From assembly GCA_003864495.1 (NCBI GenBank), contig ML133413.1, positions 299,767-363,766 on the forward strand: DNA of 64,000 nucleotides. Direction: 5' to 3'. Position numbers and translations under genes: made by a program. This DNA is from Nemopilema nomurai. Its lineage: Eukaryota; Cnidaria; Scyphozoa; Rhizostomeae; Rhizostomatidae. Within the stretch, counting starts at the first letter, position 1, and every line of letters starts with the position of its first letter. Below the pieces are notes generated by a model. That model was not told the origin of the DNA and ran no database searches. It saw only the letters and a list, made by a program, of their open reading frames with translations. Of this stretch, positions 36,994-48,779 are shown one piece after another.

Positions 36994-37236
36994 TCAATAA
37001 CCAGTACATAAGGAAACTTTGAGCTCTAAATGGAAATATCTTCTATGATCCTGCTTTGTAATGCAGCCGATAGTACAATTGATATTACACTCGTAAGATG
37101 GCTTGTTGCTTAGAGTCAGGATCAGAGGGAATGGCTTCCGATGACGTGACATTAAATGCCTTGTACACTCTAGTTTGAACGAGCTTTTCATCCAACTTCC
37201 CTTTGTACAGGGATGTTTGCATAAATTTCGAGACAT
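36994..37236 (-). CDS. Open frame with weak zinc-finger-like Cys/His spacing
   Basis: An 80-codon minus-strand frame contains CKHPC, then HLMSRH, then CNINCTIGC and an HRRYFH. That order is reminiscent of C2H2 fingers, but the spacing between the Cys and His pairs is longer than the classical 12. It may belong with the exon-like frame at 36663-36938. Function not assigned. Confidence 0.2.
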   Translation of the reverse strand: MSRNLCKHPCTKGSWMKSSFKLECTRHLMSRHRKPFPLILTLSNKPSYECNINCTIGCITKQDHRRYFHLELKVSLCTGY

Positions 37237-37564
37237 CTTTAATTACATTTTCAGATAAACTTTTTATCTAAACCAAAATTTTGAAGCATGTAGACTCTAC
37301 CTGCCAGGAATCACGACTAAGACGTTAATAGTTAAATCTATTTACTTGGCAGGTTAGAACTACCTTGTAGGATCGTTCGTCTTGAAGATCGAGTGATCGG
37401 GTTCAACCTCAAATTCAATCAGGGGACTGTATAATTTCTCTATTGGAATTAATATGTACAGCAAAGTGTTAACAGTGTTAATTAATCCGTCGATAGTGCG
37501 TTCGAATTCGAGTTTGTATTCAGAGGGTTCACAAGACGAGTGCAATTGCAACAATAACAACTAT

Positions 37565-37665
<101 letters not shown>

Positions 37666-37929
37666 GAATAACTATGTTTCTATCCTCTAAGCAAGCATGA
37701 AGGATTAAGCGTGTGTACGCTTTTCGTGATTACACTTTGTGCTTTCTTTCGTAATTTTCCATGTTTCATTTTTGTCTCTGAAGAGTAACATGATAGAAGT
37801 ATGTTTCTTTGCTTCTTGACTCTAAAAAAAAGTAGCACAAACTTTTTATCAAATCTGCATCAATATTGTGAAAAAATGATAGCCATTTGTTGCCTGTCAG
37901 CATCTCTTGGTCAAAATCTTGAACGTGAA

Positions 37930-39312
37930 CTCGTCCTTCTTAATCTCCTCTCTTGGCTCTTATGCCGCTTTTCAAACTTTCTTTGTAATAGGTGTCGTTC
38001 ATGATCTCCACTTTAATGGGGTTACGGTCGCCTTGAGGAAGAGCTACCCTTAACAAAGACGCGAACCATACACGGTATGTCATCTTTTGCCTTATAGATC
38101 TCATAGCAGCCATCCCATCTATCAGCCATCTGGCATTTTGTGGACAATCTTCTGTCGTGACCTCTGACTGTGCAATTATGTAGGCTCAAAGAAGGTGCTT
38201 CTGTGATGGCCGCAAAGCTCAATCGGGGGTTTCAATAGACAAGGGCACAGAGGTAAGTGGGTGTTGCAAAACCTCTTCAATATCGATCGATTTGGATAGG
38301 TCTCCAAAAGATGGCGATCTTCCTTTAGAATAGAAAATTTCTTTTGCTGCTTCACCCTCTTGGACAATTCTGTTTTAAGTTTCAGCTTCTCATGGGCTGA
38401 AAAAATCCACGGTCCCTTTTACTAAGCGAACTTCAACAAACTGAACATACTTTTCGTTACCAACCACAGGAGCGTCCAGAGGGTCTTTTACAACTCGGTG
38501 GTCCAATTCTTTACCGATTTTAAAATGTCGAGCTGGTCCTTTACCAAATGGATCTATGTTATAATCTCGCAGTATATATATATATTCATACCCAAGTATT
38601 CACTTTATTTATATCGGTACTAAATGGACCCGCAGTTCCTTCTGTCTCGCCATTATAGATCTCAGTTATCAAATCACCATTGATCGTGGTGAAATTTCCA
38701 CCAGATAAACTTCCCCAGAGCCTCTTTCTTGCAAGTCTTGAAATATTTCGCTGCATTTTTCTTTATAATGTTGCTAGAGAACATGTTGAATTGACATGTA
38801 TCTTGAGTAGTTGATGTGATCAAATGCAAAGCAGGACTAGAGCATTTGCCTTTCTGCTTGCAAATGTCTGTTAATGTTCCTTACCGTGACAGCTGATGCT
38901 ATTGACAGCAGCAACGATATATTGTTGAGGTATTCAGCTGTCATTTGCGACTTAGAGTCTTCTGGTGGCTGCACAATCTGTTGTACCAGCAATCCTAATG
39001 CTGGACAACCCATAACGTCTAACATGGTCTTACAGCTGGGTCAGTTTTTTGCTGCTGTAGCTTCAATTCCAAATCTGGATCCATTTCTTTGTAATCAGAT
39101 GTGATATTTTCAACTCTTAATTGAACCAGTGCATTAAACGATTCCTTATGCAGTCTCGTGTTTTGATAGTAATGACCACCATTAAAAGCATTTTCAGCAG
39201 ATCCTGGTGCTACTGTGCCAGCATCAACCCACCATGACTGATGCCTTTTGGATGCGTTTCGCTTGTATATTATACGCTGTAGAACTCTAAGCTGAAGAAA
39301 GCCACCTAGCAA
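37930..39312 (-). pseudogene. Decayed minus-strand coding region of unrecognised family
   Basis: Read from 39312 downward, protein-like segments follow one another in changing frames. They include HQSWWVDAGTVAPGSAENAF and a stretch to 39019, then MLDVMGCPALGLLVQQIVQ (39025-38837) and a NFTTINGDLITEIYNGETEG stretch near 38690. Next come GKELDHRVVKDPLDAPVVG and KYVQFVEVRLVKGTVDFF (38510-38395), LKLKTELSKRVKQQKKFSIL (to 38176) and GDRNPIKVEIMNDTYYKESL near 38010. At least five frame changes or stops separate them. I do not recognise the protein. Its decay and mobile-element-rich surroundings suggest an old transposable or duplicated gene. Confidence 0.45.
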
Positions 39313-39408
39313 AATGTTTATATCTTCATAATCTTTCGGCTATCTCCAGATAAAGCAATAAAAGTTGAGATTGAGTGATTGGCTGATTTTTCAAGAATTT
39401 TTATCCAT

Positions 39409-39430
39409 TTTTGATGACGTCATCAAAAAA
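39409..39430. promoter_or_regulatory. 22-bp perfect palindrome centred on TGACGTCA
   Basis: TTTTTGATGAC is followed directly by its reverse complement GTCATCAAAAA. The centre is a full cAMP-response-element palindrome, TGACGTCA. No gene starts nearby, so a regulatory role is not supported; it may be a relic of a repeat. Confidence 0.4.
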
Positions 39431-39830
39431 TGTAACTTCCTGTGAAAAATTTGTTTCGCCCATCTTGAATTTAAAATCTTAATAGTTGATTTAGTGGGAT
39501 TGTGTAATAGAATTTGAGGCTAGACAGTTTGCTAGTTGGCTGTCCTAAAAAAGTTCCTGTCTAAAAGGGAAGGAGCCGTTAGCCTGGAAGCGGCTTATCG
39601 ATGATTGTATCGATGATATTTTTGTGATATGGCAATTTCCTTTTACTAATTTACTCGCCCATGCCATTAATATGCACAACACGACCAAAATTGAGTAAAT
39701 CAACTCTTTTGAAACCACAATTCTACAACAATGAGTTCTTTGAAAGCAGCTTCCTTGTGGGATCACTGATATCTGCACCCTGTCACGTGCTAAGTCCTTC
39801 CAACCAATCCCGTGAAAGGAGATCCTTTAC

Positions 39831-40148
39831 AGCCAAGCGTTCCGCTACCGATGCTTGATTGCGGGCAACGACGAATTAGATGAACCCCACAAAACACTAC
39901 AAACAAACGTGATCACAAGAGGTTATGAGCTTCAGGATGAATTAAACAAAGTGGAGTATGTAACGAGCCACTTTTTTCTAGATAACCTCAACGATAATGA
40001 AACTACCCCTCAGAGCATACAGAGAGGGAAACTGAATCACGCCAACGAACAACCCCCTCCACCAAAACCCCAGGCTGGACCTTTTGTTGTCGCATTTGAC
40101 GACAAAACTATGAATATGGGCTCCGTCGTTTCTCATCCATTTTTATGA
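39831..40148 (+). CDS. Open frame, possible internal or terminal exon, function unknown
   Basis: A frame is open from 39816 and possibly spliced at CCTTTACAG (39830). It runs for about 105 codons to a TGA at 40146-40148. It contains IAGNDELDEPHKTLQTNVIT, a proline patch QPPPPKPQAG, and GPFVVAFDDKTMNMGSVV. There is no ATG at its start and no recognised domain. The composition is more protein-like than its surroundings. Confidence 0.3.
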   Translation, partial: SQAFRYRCLIAGNDELDEPHKTLQTNVITRGYELQDELNKVEYVTSHFFLDNLNDNETTPQSIQRGKLNHANEQPPPPKPQAGPFVVAFDDKTMNMGSVVSHPFL

Positions 40149-42140
40149 GTGTACGCTTTATATAACAATTTCTGACTCCTTACAAAATGGTCCTCTATTT
40201 GCGTTCAATGGAAATTATTTAAATTCGATTGTATAAAAGCAGTACTATATAGCCTGATCATTACATAAGACATCTATTATAAAAGATGAGCCCCTGAAAT
40301 CAAGCCTAAGAATTGAAAGCGAGAATTTTACTTCCTACAAACGCATGCATCTTCAAGCAATTCTTTTTGGGCAAGCATTAGTATGTAACAAAGGTTTCAA
40401 CTGCTAATGGGGCGACATCTAGAGGATTCTTTTCTCTTCAAAAGAAATAATCAAAATACATCTTTTGGGCACAAAGGAGGCACCAGACCAGGCTCGACTC
40501 AGTAAAGAGGGTTTCACAACCTTTAATCCGCCACTGCTTCAAGGTGGATCCGCCAGAATCTAGATCCTCTTCTTTCCAAAACTTTCATGAATAAAGTTGA
40601 AGCAAGTGACCGTTTGAAAGTCACTTCAAAAGCTATGTATAAAGCATATAACCAGAAACACTAACCAATAAAAAATACTTTCCTAGAAATGTGAGGGGCA
40701 AATGAAGGAGCAGACAAATCTTTTACAACTTTTTACGACAATAGCCGTCCCTGAGAAGCGCCTCGGAGAGTTTCGTGAAGACTTGCATGTCTCCAACTTA
40801 TACAATACATTGATTTGATTACAGAAAGCTTTCTCAAACACAGTTGCATTCAGGGTACGACATCCAATGACAACCTGATAGTACGTTATGAATTTTTCAA
40901 TTCTTTCTTTGTGCAACTGTTATTTTGGTCATAGTATTGCGAGGGGCCACAACGAGAAACGGACACACCGAACTAAAGCTCAGAAATGTCCCTATTGGGT
41001 TTCTAGCTGATGAGTTGCTCTATTTCTTATTTTCTGCTCTCTCCAAGCTAGTTGCTCTCTCTTTAAATTTACAATTGACACACACAACCATTCCCGATCT
41101 GAGGTCAAGGCTGCAGTCAGTTAGTAGCGACAACTTCCTATCGCCTTTTTTCTTATTTTTCCATTTAGATATTTACCAATTCGTTTACAAATTGTTTTTT
41201 TATTTTTTAGTAGAAATCACATTGATAATGTTCTTCACTGAACCAAATCAGTAATTGACTTGGCAATGAGGTTGTCCTAGCTTCACAGTAGTTTTAGTAA
41301 GAAATGGCAACAAAGGATGAAAATCTCTATGGAAACTCGGTTTGATGAATAAGACAGTTGTAAACCAGCAAGCGAAGGGACTATTCTAACTCCAATATGG
41401 AAAGAGAGCGTTGGCACTGTATAATCCTGCCAACTTTCTTGATGTTAAGCTTGCGACACAATAAAAATTCTTGATGTCTTTGCGCAGACTTTTATTTAAA
41501 TTGAGATTAAATTCAAACCATAAGAAAGCAAATTATTCAGTTTAGCTTGATAATCACACTAGAAAATCAATCAAGAACCTCGATGCATCCTTTCGTTTAA
41601 CTGTAAAAGAAATCTGATTCACAATTATTGCATTACAGTTCTATATGAAATTATCTGTGAATAAATTTTGGTGCATATGCGACGAAAACTCGCAAAATTA
41701 TTTATATAAATCGCCCATTATAATATCTGATCATATCTCATTAAAAATCCGATCAAAAACCTCATAATTAATTCGAAGCATTTCTTTCATTTCCGCCGTT
41801 AGTTTGGATCAAAAAGAAATTTCCGCCTTTCAAATGCGACGTAATAAAAAACGGATCAGCAACTTGTAAACATTTACATTATAGAAAGTCATGTTATAAA
41901 AATTTGCAACGTTAGGAAGGATGCCGTTTGTTCATCATATTTGTCTAAAACAACGCATCGAATATTTAACAGTAATATTTTCTTTGTTGTATTTCCGTTT
42001 AATTTCTCATTGATGGAATTTTTTCATCGAATAATCTCAGATAAGAATAGATAAATATATTCAATCGTTATTCGAACTAGATGTTTATTTTAATTTCCTG
42101 CTGTTTAGAATGATGGATGCTGAATCTAACCCCGCTTCGA
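40149..42140. other. Intergenic DNA without a supported gene
   Basis: Short frames only, AT-rich, nothing recognised. Confidence 0.55.
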
Positions 42141-42146
42141 CACCAA

Positions 42147-42152
42147 TATAAG
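42147..42152 (+). promoter_or_regulatory. Possible TATA element of receptor C
   Basis: TATAAG within CCAATATAAGCGC lies about 135 bp before the start codon of the receptor at 42283. Position is plausible for a short leader, but the evidence is a six-base match only. Confidence 0.3.
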
Positions 42153-42282
42153 CGCACCTGTTAAGAATGCTGAACATGTCTGAAATTGCATTTTGAGGAT
42201 CGCAGTTGTTTCAAACAACACACAGAGGCTCATTAGTGAAAAGTAGAGAAGGGGAAACCTTCAATCTTAAAAACAAGGACAA

Positions 42283-43221
42283 ATGAACAATTCAAGTAAC
42301 GTCGAAATATATAACTGTCCATCGATATGGCCTCTAAATATTCCACCCATCCATTTGACCCTCTGGTCTTCTGTTTACGCAGTCTTGTCAGCAATTGTTG
42401 TATTCTTCAATTCGGCACTCATTTATGGACTCTACAAGATGCAGCAATTGAATACTATAACCAACAAATTGATTTTGGCGATGAATGTGTCAGACCTAGG
42501 AACTGGATTACTCATTTTGCCATCTATATCAGTGATGCTAGCGCTGAAAGAAAAGTTCCGCACCTGTCTATTTGAATTGGCCCTCCAGTACGGCACCGCC
42601 TTCCTTGTGTATTTCTCGTTTTTCATGTCTATGTGTGTTTCTATGGATCGTTATCTTCATGTAACGAAGCTCAACAAGTATAGTGCATTTATGAACGAGT
42701 TTCGTATGAAGATCATCGTCGTATTTGGCTTCGCAGCATCGGCAGTGTTCGCCTATGTATTTACTACATTTTTTTCTTTTTCCCTGCAATTTGCTATGAA
42801 TGTCATTGATCTGCTTTGCATCCTCTGTGTGTTTCTCTGTTATGCAAGGATACTTCGCAGAGTAAAAAATCATGTACACAAGTGTGAAAAGATCCTAAGA
42901 GCTGCTGGAAATGATACGAGTAATGGAGATTCCAAGCGAGATATCTCGACAATAAAAACAGTTCGACTGGTCCTTGGTGCATTGTTGATATTATATCTTC
43001 CATACAACATTTTTTCGGGCATCAGGATGTATTACGTAATCTATCAAGGTAATTTTCCCTCACTGGCCTTGAATACTCTTGCGCATTTGGTTTATGTTGT
43101 GGCTTTTAGCAACTCTTTCATCAATGCCATTTTGTTTGGCTATGGCAACAGTGTTGTGAGAAGGTTTTTAATTCGCAAGGTCCGCAGGAGACCTATTGTC
43201 CCAAACGAGAACATTGCATGA
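42283..43221 (+). CDS. Rhodopsin-class G-protein-coupled receptor C, intact, single exon
   Basis: A class A receptor of 312 residues, ligand unknown. The ATG is followed by an N-terminus with NNSS (potential N-glycosylation). TM1 is 28-51 (Asn43), TM2 61-84 (Asp71 in SDLG), TM3 98-124 with Cys95 just before it and DRY at 122-124. TM4 is 143-161 and TM5 167-191; the loop between them is only about five residues, so the usual disulfide to Cys95 has no clear partner. Loop three is short and basic with no 27-bp repeats. TM6 is 226-247 with LYLPYN, and TM7 265-287 with NAILFGY, a form of NPxxY, followed by GN. The basic tail RKVRRR is short. Receptor D at 52940 is its closest relative here. Confidence 0.9.
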   Translation: MNNSSNVEIYNCPSIWPLNIPPIHLTLWSSVYAVLSAIVVFFNSALIYGLYKMQQLNTITNKLILAMNVSDLGTGLLILPSISVMLALKEKFRTCLFELALQYGTAFLVYFSFFMSMCVSMDRYLHVTKLNKYSAFMNEFRMKIIVVFGFAASAVFAYVFTTFFSFSLQFAMNVIDLLCILCVFLCYARILRRVKNHVHKCEKILRAAGNDTSNGDSKRDISTIKTVRLVLGALLILYLPYNIFSGIRMYYVIYQGNFPSLALNTLAHLVYVVAFSNSFINAILFGYGNSVVRRFLIRKVRRRPIVPNENIA

Positions 43222-43243
43222 GTCCCGATTCAAAGATAAAGGA

Positions 43244-43249
43244 AATAAA
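43244..43249 (+). terminator. Candidate polyadenylation signal AATAAA of receptor C
   Basis: AATAAA lies 22 bases after the stop codon, which would give a very short 3' untranslated region. Confidence 0.4.
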
Positions 43250-43436
43250 TATAAACAAATTCGAAAACAATATTTATCCTTTTTTTGCTGGCAGAAATCA
43301 TAACGGTGAATTTATTACTGTTGAAATTTGATGTTTCAGTCCATGCATACACGTGTTTCAGTTTGGTGATATTTGGATATTGTGACATTGATTTGCTCAG
43401 TGATATAAACTTCGTTTATCAATTTAATTGTGCAAA

Positions 43437-43880
43437 TTATAATAACCATTGTCCTTGATTTAATTGGAGTGATATTAGGAGTGTTTTAACACCCTGTTTT
43501 GTGATAATATTCTGACAGTTTGTTATTGATAATAGAATGTTCAGTGGAAATGGTTGGTGTTTAGTGGTTTTGAGTGGTCAACTGTACAGTATCATTCTTT
43601 TGGATTTTATTGGAGTGATGTTGAGAGCGTTTTAACACTCTGTCTATTATACTGCTATTTTGATATTGATAATGATATCTTCAGTGATATTGAGCAATTT
43701 TTAGTAATTTTGAGTGGTAGACTAAGTATCGTAATTTTCCAGGATTTCACTGGAGAGATGTTGCGAGCGTTTTAACACTCTATCTATTGGTGCTATATTG
43801 ATATCGTGATTTTGATATGTTCTCTGATATTGAGCAGTGTTTAGTGAGGCTAGGTTGGGGACTGAATATTTCTATTTCCT
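43437..43880. repeat. Degenerate tandem repeat, about 3 units of 140-148 bp
   Basis: The landmark GAGCGTTTTAACACTCT recurs near 43475 (as GAGTGTTTTAACACCCT), 43624 and 43764. TTGAGTGGT and GATATTGAGCAG words lie in between. The landmark is itself a small hairpin (GAGcGTTTTAACaCTC). No coding. Confidence 0.75.
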
Positions 43881-44415
43881 GGGCGTTGTTTTGAGGATGT
43901 TCGAAGTATTTAAGCTATATAGCACACCATTAGAAAAGCATTCACTAAACTTTTCATTTAAATGGCAAAAATAAAAATTCCAAAAGCAAGGTTATCGAAG
44001 ATTAGGAGCAAGATTCATCATATCATAATGGCAATGACTATGAAAGAATGAAATCAGTTTGCTTTGAAAGCGAAATAGAATCTTTGATGTTTCTAGAGAA
44101 AAGAGGCAAAGAGCTTGCTTCAGAAGTAAATTACACCGTCTCTTCTTTTCATCCACGCCTTCGTTAATTTCTTTTTGCGATCCATTTTCTTTCTTTGCTC
44201 ATCATTTATTAGCTCTAGCACCATCAACACTGTAGCGACTTTTTGCTGTTGGCTTACTGAAATTACGGCCATTTTGAACATACTTTACTTTTGAATAAAA
44301 GTACAAAAAGGATTATTTTTTAATAAATGCTCATTATGTGTTGGATATTCGAAAAGTCCAAAGTTCAATCAAATTCAATTAATCAAATCTAATCAATTAA
44401 TTAATCGGCTACTGA
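43881..44415. other. Intergenic DNA without a supported gene
   Basis: Nothing recognised. Confidence 0.55.
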
Positions 44416-44417
44416 AC

Positions 44418-44618
44418 ATCACTCTCAACATCACAGTCACTCAACATTGCAATCACTTATCATCACAATCACACAACATCACAATCGCACAACATCACAA
44501 TCACACAACATCACAATCACACAACATCACAATCACACAACATCACAATCACACAACATCACAATCACACAACGTCACAATCACTCAACATCACAATCAA
44601 TCAACATCACAATCACTT
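44418..44618. repeat. 16-bp minisatellite, about 12 copies
   Basis: The unit CATCACAATCACACAA is tandemly repeated, with single-base variants (CGCACAA, CTCAA, AATCAA) mainly at the ends. Confidence 0.95.
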
Positions 44619-45334
44619 GCTCTACTGAAATCCATGGACAATGATGACCAGGGCATGGTGTTGGTAATGGCTTATTACCCATTTGAAGTATGGCAGATCT
44701 AAATGGCGAATACCATAACATTGTTTTCAAGCTTGTCCTTAATTTCGCCGGCCTTGAATTAGCCTATTTTTCTTTTTCCATGTTAACGCTGGTTTGAATT
44801 GGTTGCTACCCTCATGTGTCCAATACCTGGACAAACCATTTGCTCATAAACGACGAGTTTTGAATGATTTTCACCTACGCACATCGCTTATAACCGCTAT
44901 ATATGCATGTCAAATGATGCTCCGAGCAACAGGATTGTTTTGCAAAGAACAGACAACCTGAAAAGAAATAAAATCTAAATGTTTTTTGTAATCCGGGGTG
45001 TCGTAGATTACGAGTTCAAGAATCTAGAAAAAATATGTTTACGTGTCATAAGAACCAGGATTTCTAGAAAAGAATAGTACTAAATACGATTACATTAGAT
45101 CATAAAGGCTTTATGCAACTCCAGACTGGGAAATCAGTAGACACAAAAGATTATGAAACAGGTGTGTGAATATTATCTAAATTCTTTTTTCTCATAACAC
45201 GATGAATATTTCGCAGCTAACACAAAAGCTACTTGTTTCTTTATTATCACACTTGGGGCCTTTTTCTACCGTGCTACATTTACTAGCCAATCTGGCAATC
45301 ATTACCTTTTTTTAGAATGCAATCTATTACGAAC
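44619..45334. other. Intergenic DNA without a supported gene
   Basis: Nothing recognised on either strand. Confidence 0.5.
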
Positions 45335-46400
45335 ATTGCGTGAAAAAGATGTCACATTTCCACCAAGAGTTTTGTCCTTGTTCAAGCTCGCTTTTCTTTT
45401 GCCAAGTGAAGCATGATGGCAGAAGGCTGCACATCTTTTCGGCACATGTAGTGAAAGCCTTACAAAAACCATCACCTATTTTTTCCTTATTATCGTACAT
45501 TTTGCCAGCTAATTCATAGACTTTTGAATCTATGTGTGAAGTATTGCCTTTAGGTTATAACGCTTTAAGAAGTTTCCAAAACTGTTTTAGATTTTTTATA
45601 TATTCTTCAATTAGATTTTGGTTACACTTGGCTTCTTTCTTTCTTATACTTGTAGTCACTTGTTACGATATTTTATAATATGCTACCAATCACTATCATT
45701 GTTACTCTTTTTTGCCTTACGCATATGGTAGTCTCTAGTTTTAACCACCGCACAGATTTCAGGGTTTCTCGAATCTTCTTTTTGATACGAGGTGCATGCC
45801 TGTCAACGATACCCTTTACAATCGATTCAAAGTTTTTATAAGAATCATTAACGCCATCTTCTGTGTATACTTGTAGATCACCGACAAACCTTACTTTATT
45901 ACAATGTTTGAAAATTCTACAACTGATCAGACGAGGGTGAAACTTCATACTGTACAATTTGCGTACGGCTTCCACCATATGATGGTCACTCAGACTGGAT
46001 TCTATTGCAATTGTTTCTCGAAGATTTTGGTGGCAGTTCGAGAGAATATCGTTGATTAAGGTCTTCGAGTCTTTAGTTACCCTCTTGGGGTTTTTTACAT
46101 TGTGAACAAAGCCTTGACTTAAGAGAACATGTTTCAGTAAATTATTTGGCACCTTCTTTAAAAAGTCACAATTCCTTTCGCCTGATATTAGCGTCTCTTT
46201 TTCCTCGGCATTGACCATCAGTTTGTCATTGATATCTCTGGGGAAATAGCGAGATGTGTCCGGAGGTCTATAGATATTACCCGGAAGAATAGGTCTATCT
46301 ATGTCATCCGTCTCGATGTCATGCCTCCGATGCCAACACTGAGTGTCTTTTGTATACACAGCCACTCCTCCACCGTCTTCAGTAAGACGACCTTTTCTCT
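45335..46400 (-). mobile_element. Non-LTR retrotransposon (LINE) fragment: APE endonuclease C-terminal part, decayed
   Basis: Minus-strand frames read GGGVAVYTKDTQ near 46360, then GNIYRPPDTSRYFP (46290), and GERNCDFLKKVPNN where the family has GDxNCDFL. RVTKDSKTLINDIL and SSLSDHHMVEAVRK follow, the SDHH being the end of the apurinic endonuclease domain. The open frame ends at 45673 after a shift near 45745; the shifted frame reads KTRDYHMRKAKKSNND. Traces such as KVYELAGKMYDNKEKI continue to about 45335. No reverse-transcriptase core is present, so it is a truncated dead copy. Confidence 0.8.
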
Positions 46401-47554
46401 GCAGTTTGTATTATGGAATTTCAAGTTCCCCACCTAAATCCGACTCCTCTTATAAGTGTGATTCATGTGTATGTTATATGTCTCCACTCAAAAGGATACT
46501 CATAGCCTTGCTGGATGATAGCCACGACATACTTGCTCAGCAAACACGTATATACAGTCGAAACCCTGCTGCGGCGCACAATTTTTCTTCTTTATACTGC
46601 AAATAGACCTTTCGATAACGATTCCTATGCTGTCAGACTTCCAAGGTATTTGCAGTCCAAAATGTCTTGGTTTTTCGTAAAGCTGTTTTCGAAGTGATAA
46701 AAATCACCATTCACAAAGCTTTCGTACATGTCCGAACAACATATATTCCAGCAGTTTGAATTATTCACAAGAACAAGGACACGAAAATAAGAAACAGACA
46801 ACACGCCTGTGACCGCCGTTGCTTCTTCAGGTATCCATCAGGTATTTAACTACTTCCAGTTTTTCCTGATTGTTTAGCAAACTTAAGAAGTCAATTGCTG
46901 GGGTCTTTCTTCAATGGTCAGTCAATTCTCAAGCGATTTATTGCAACCCTAATTTCGGTGAATGAACTTCCATATGGAAGAAATCTGTGCTTTCTTCGGT
47001 CAAACAAAATTTGTTAAATTTCTGAAGTTTGTAGCCACGCGTCGATAAAACTGGATTTGACGTCTTTGTACTTCTTACAATCCCGTCTATACTGAACTCG
47101 TTAACAAAAAATTGCAAAAGCTCGAATGGAATCTTGTTATCAGTGTATTTTCTGAAAGTACATCAATCTTTTACCGTGTCATTGTAGAAAATGAAGTAAA
47201 ATCCCAAAGATGATTGGTCGAATTATCTGCACTTTACTTCCCTACCTTTCATCATTTCCTTTTATCCAACAATCCTTTTCACTTCAAAGACCTTCGACCC
47301 TGTCATGGTAGGAATTAACATGCGACATCTCATCTGTGATGACTCAAAGTATAAAGTGTCAACTTGTAATGAATCAATTTGATTTTATGACGAAAATGCT
47401 ATCTACAATATGCTGTAAGTCAACGCTGTATAGTATAACGCTTTTTCATATACGATTCTATCTTCCTATTTAAAACTAAAATTCGTGTCAGGCGGAATGA
47501 AAGTAATCTGAATATTCTGAAGAAGTAAATCGGAACAAAATAGTGCATCGTAAA
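46401..47554. other. Intergenic DNA; weak minus-strand coding trace at 46980-47155
   Basis: On the minus strand from 47155 a frame reads KYTDNKIPFELLQFFVNEFS, then KLQKFNKFCLTEESTDFF, and stops near 46943. A shifted frame follows (RVAINRLRID, a stop, PLKKDPSN). This looks like a decayed protein but I cannot name it. The rest shows nothing. Confidence 0.3.
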
Positions 47555-48190
47555 TTGATCTATTGTAGAACCGAAATCGATTCGTGAAATTCCTATGTAT
47601 CTATTCACAAATGCAAAGATCTCATGAGCATTTACCTCGTAAAATTATATATGTTTGAAATTTGAAAGCACAATAGTGGAAGCAATGCTAAACATGAAGA
47701 CGGAATGAAGAAATTTGTCGTTCATGTTCTTTTGAGGCCAATCTTGGTGATTTGCTTTGAAATTGAATTTTCTAAATGTAAAGTGACATAATAGCAACAT
47801 CGGTTTTCCTTTATTGTCAAACATGTTTAACTAAAATACAAACAAATTAATTGAGTTGCTTGTAAAATCCTAATTTCAATTGAGAACGCAATCAAATATT
47901 TTGTTTTTTAATCATTTTTTTCTTAAAATTCCCACTAAATTACTCAGTCTTAGATTGTGGCTTTGATAATTGTAAAGTTTTCGAGCCTGTCGTCCTTTAA
48001 TAAGACTAAAAAAAGAAGAAAATTTGAACCATTTCAAGCTCGAATTTGTTCGTCTTTATTTTTTCAACTGAAAAAATCGAATACTGTGTTTGTTCTGCCG
48101 AAATCTTTTTACAGCAGAGTTATTGTAAGAGTTGAATGGAACTGATCGAACAATATTTTGAGAACTCAAATGCCGTTTACAGCTGTAGAA
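47555..48190. repeat. Dispersed or duplicated block, copy 2 (partner 34845-35480)
   Basis: See the partner at 34845. It holds GCACAATAGTGGAAGCAATGC, GTGATTTGCTTTGAAATT, CAGTCTTAGA and ACCATTTCAAGCTCGAAT in the same order. Neither copy has a conserved open frame. Confidence 0.7.
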
Positions 48191-48779
48191 CAGCAAACTG
48201 AACAAAAGCAGAAAGGGAAGAACTAGCTTCAGTCGTAGTAAGATCAGAATCGGTTCACGCGCGTCCTTCTGAAGCCGTATCTTCGGCACCTGAATCAATA
48301 GGCGTTATTAAGTAGTTCATCGTCTTTTCCATTAAATGACAAATCATTCATCGCACTAAATGTTTCACATGAGGATTGCCGTTTGACTACATTATTCATT
48401 CTTTAAAACAGTAAATCATATTCAGCCCCGACAGGAAGTCATCCAAAGAATGTTTCATAGCTATGACAAACAAAATTTGCTTTGCAGCTGTTCAAATGCT
48501 TAATTTGCTAGCTATTGTTTAGTACAACAATCACGGAAACATTGTTTGGATAAAATTCAACTTTCTAGATGCGTAATGGCAACTGGTATGTGCAAAACAT
48601 CGAGTTAGAAATTTTTAGTCTCACTTGTGATAGAATGTCTCATACCAAAATTTTCCATCAAAGGATTTTAGTGTAAACATACAAGTAATAAAAATGCAAA
48701 GAGAAATCTACTGGATATGACAATTGCAAAGATTCAGACGGATTTCGGGATGTACTGCACTGACATGGAATGGGCCTAA
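48191..48779. other. Intergenic DNA without a supported gene
   Basis: Nothing recognised. Confidence 0.5.

Noticed and set aside
42568..42879. Minus-strand frames inside receptor C
   Set aside because: They are antisense shadows of a clearly coding receptor.
44447..44644. Small Thr/Ser/His-rich protein
   Set aside because: It is the translation of a 16-bp minisatellite.
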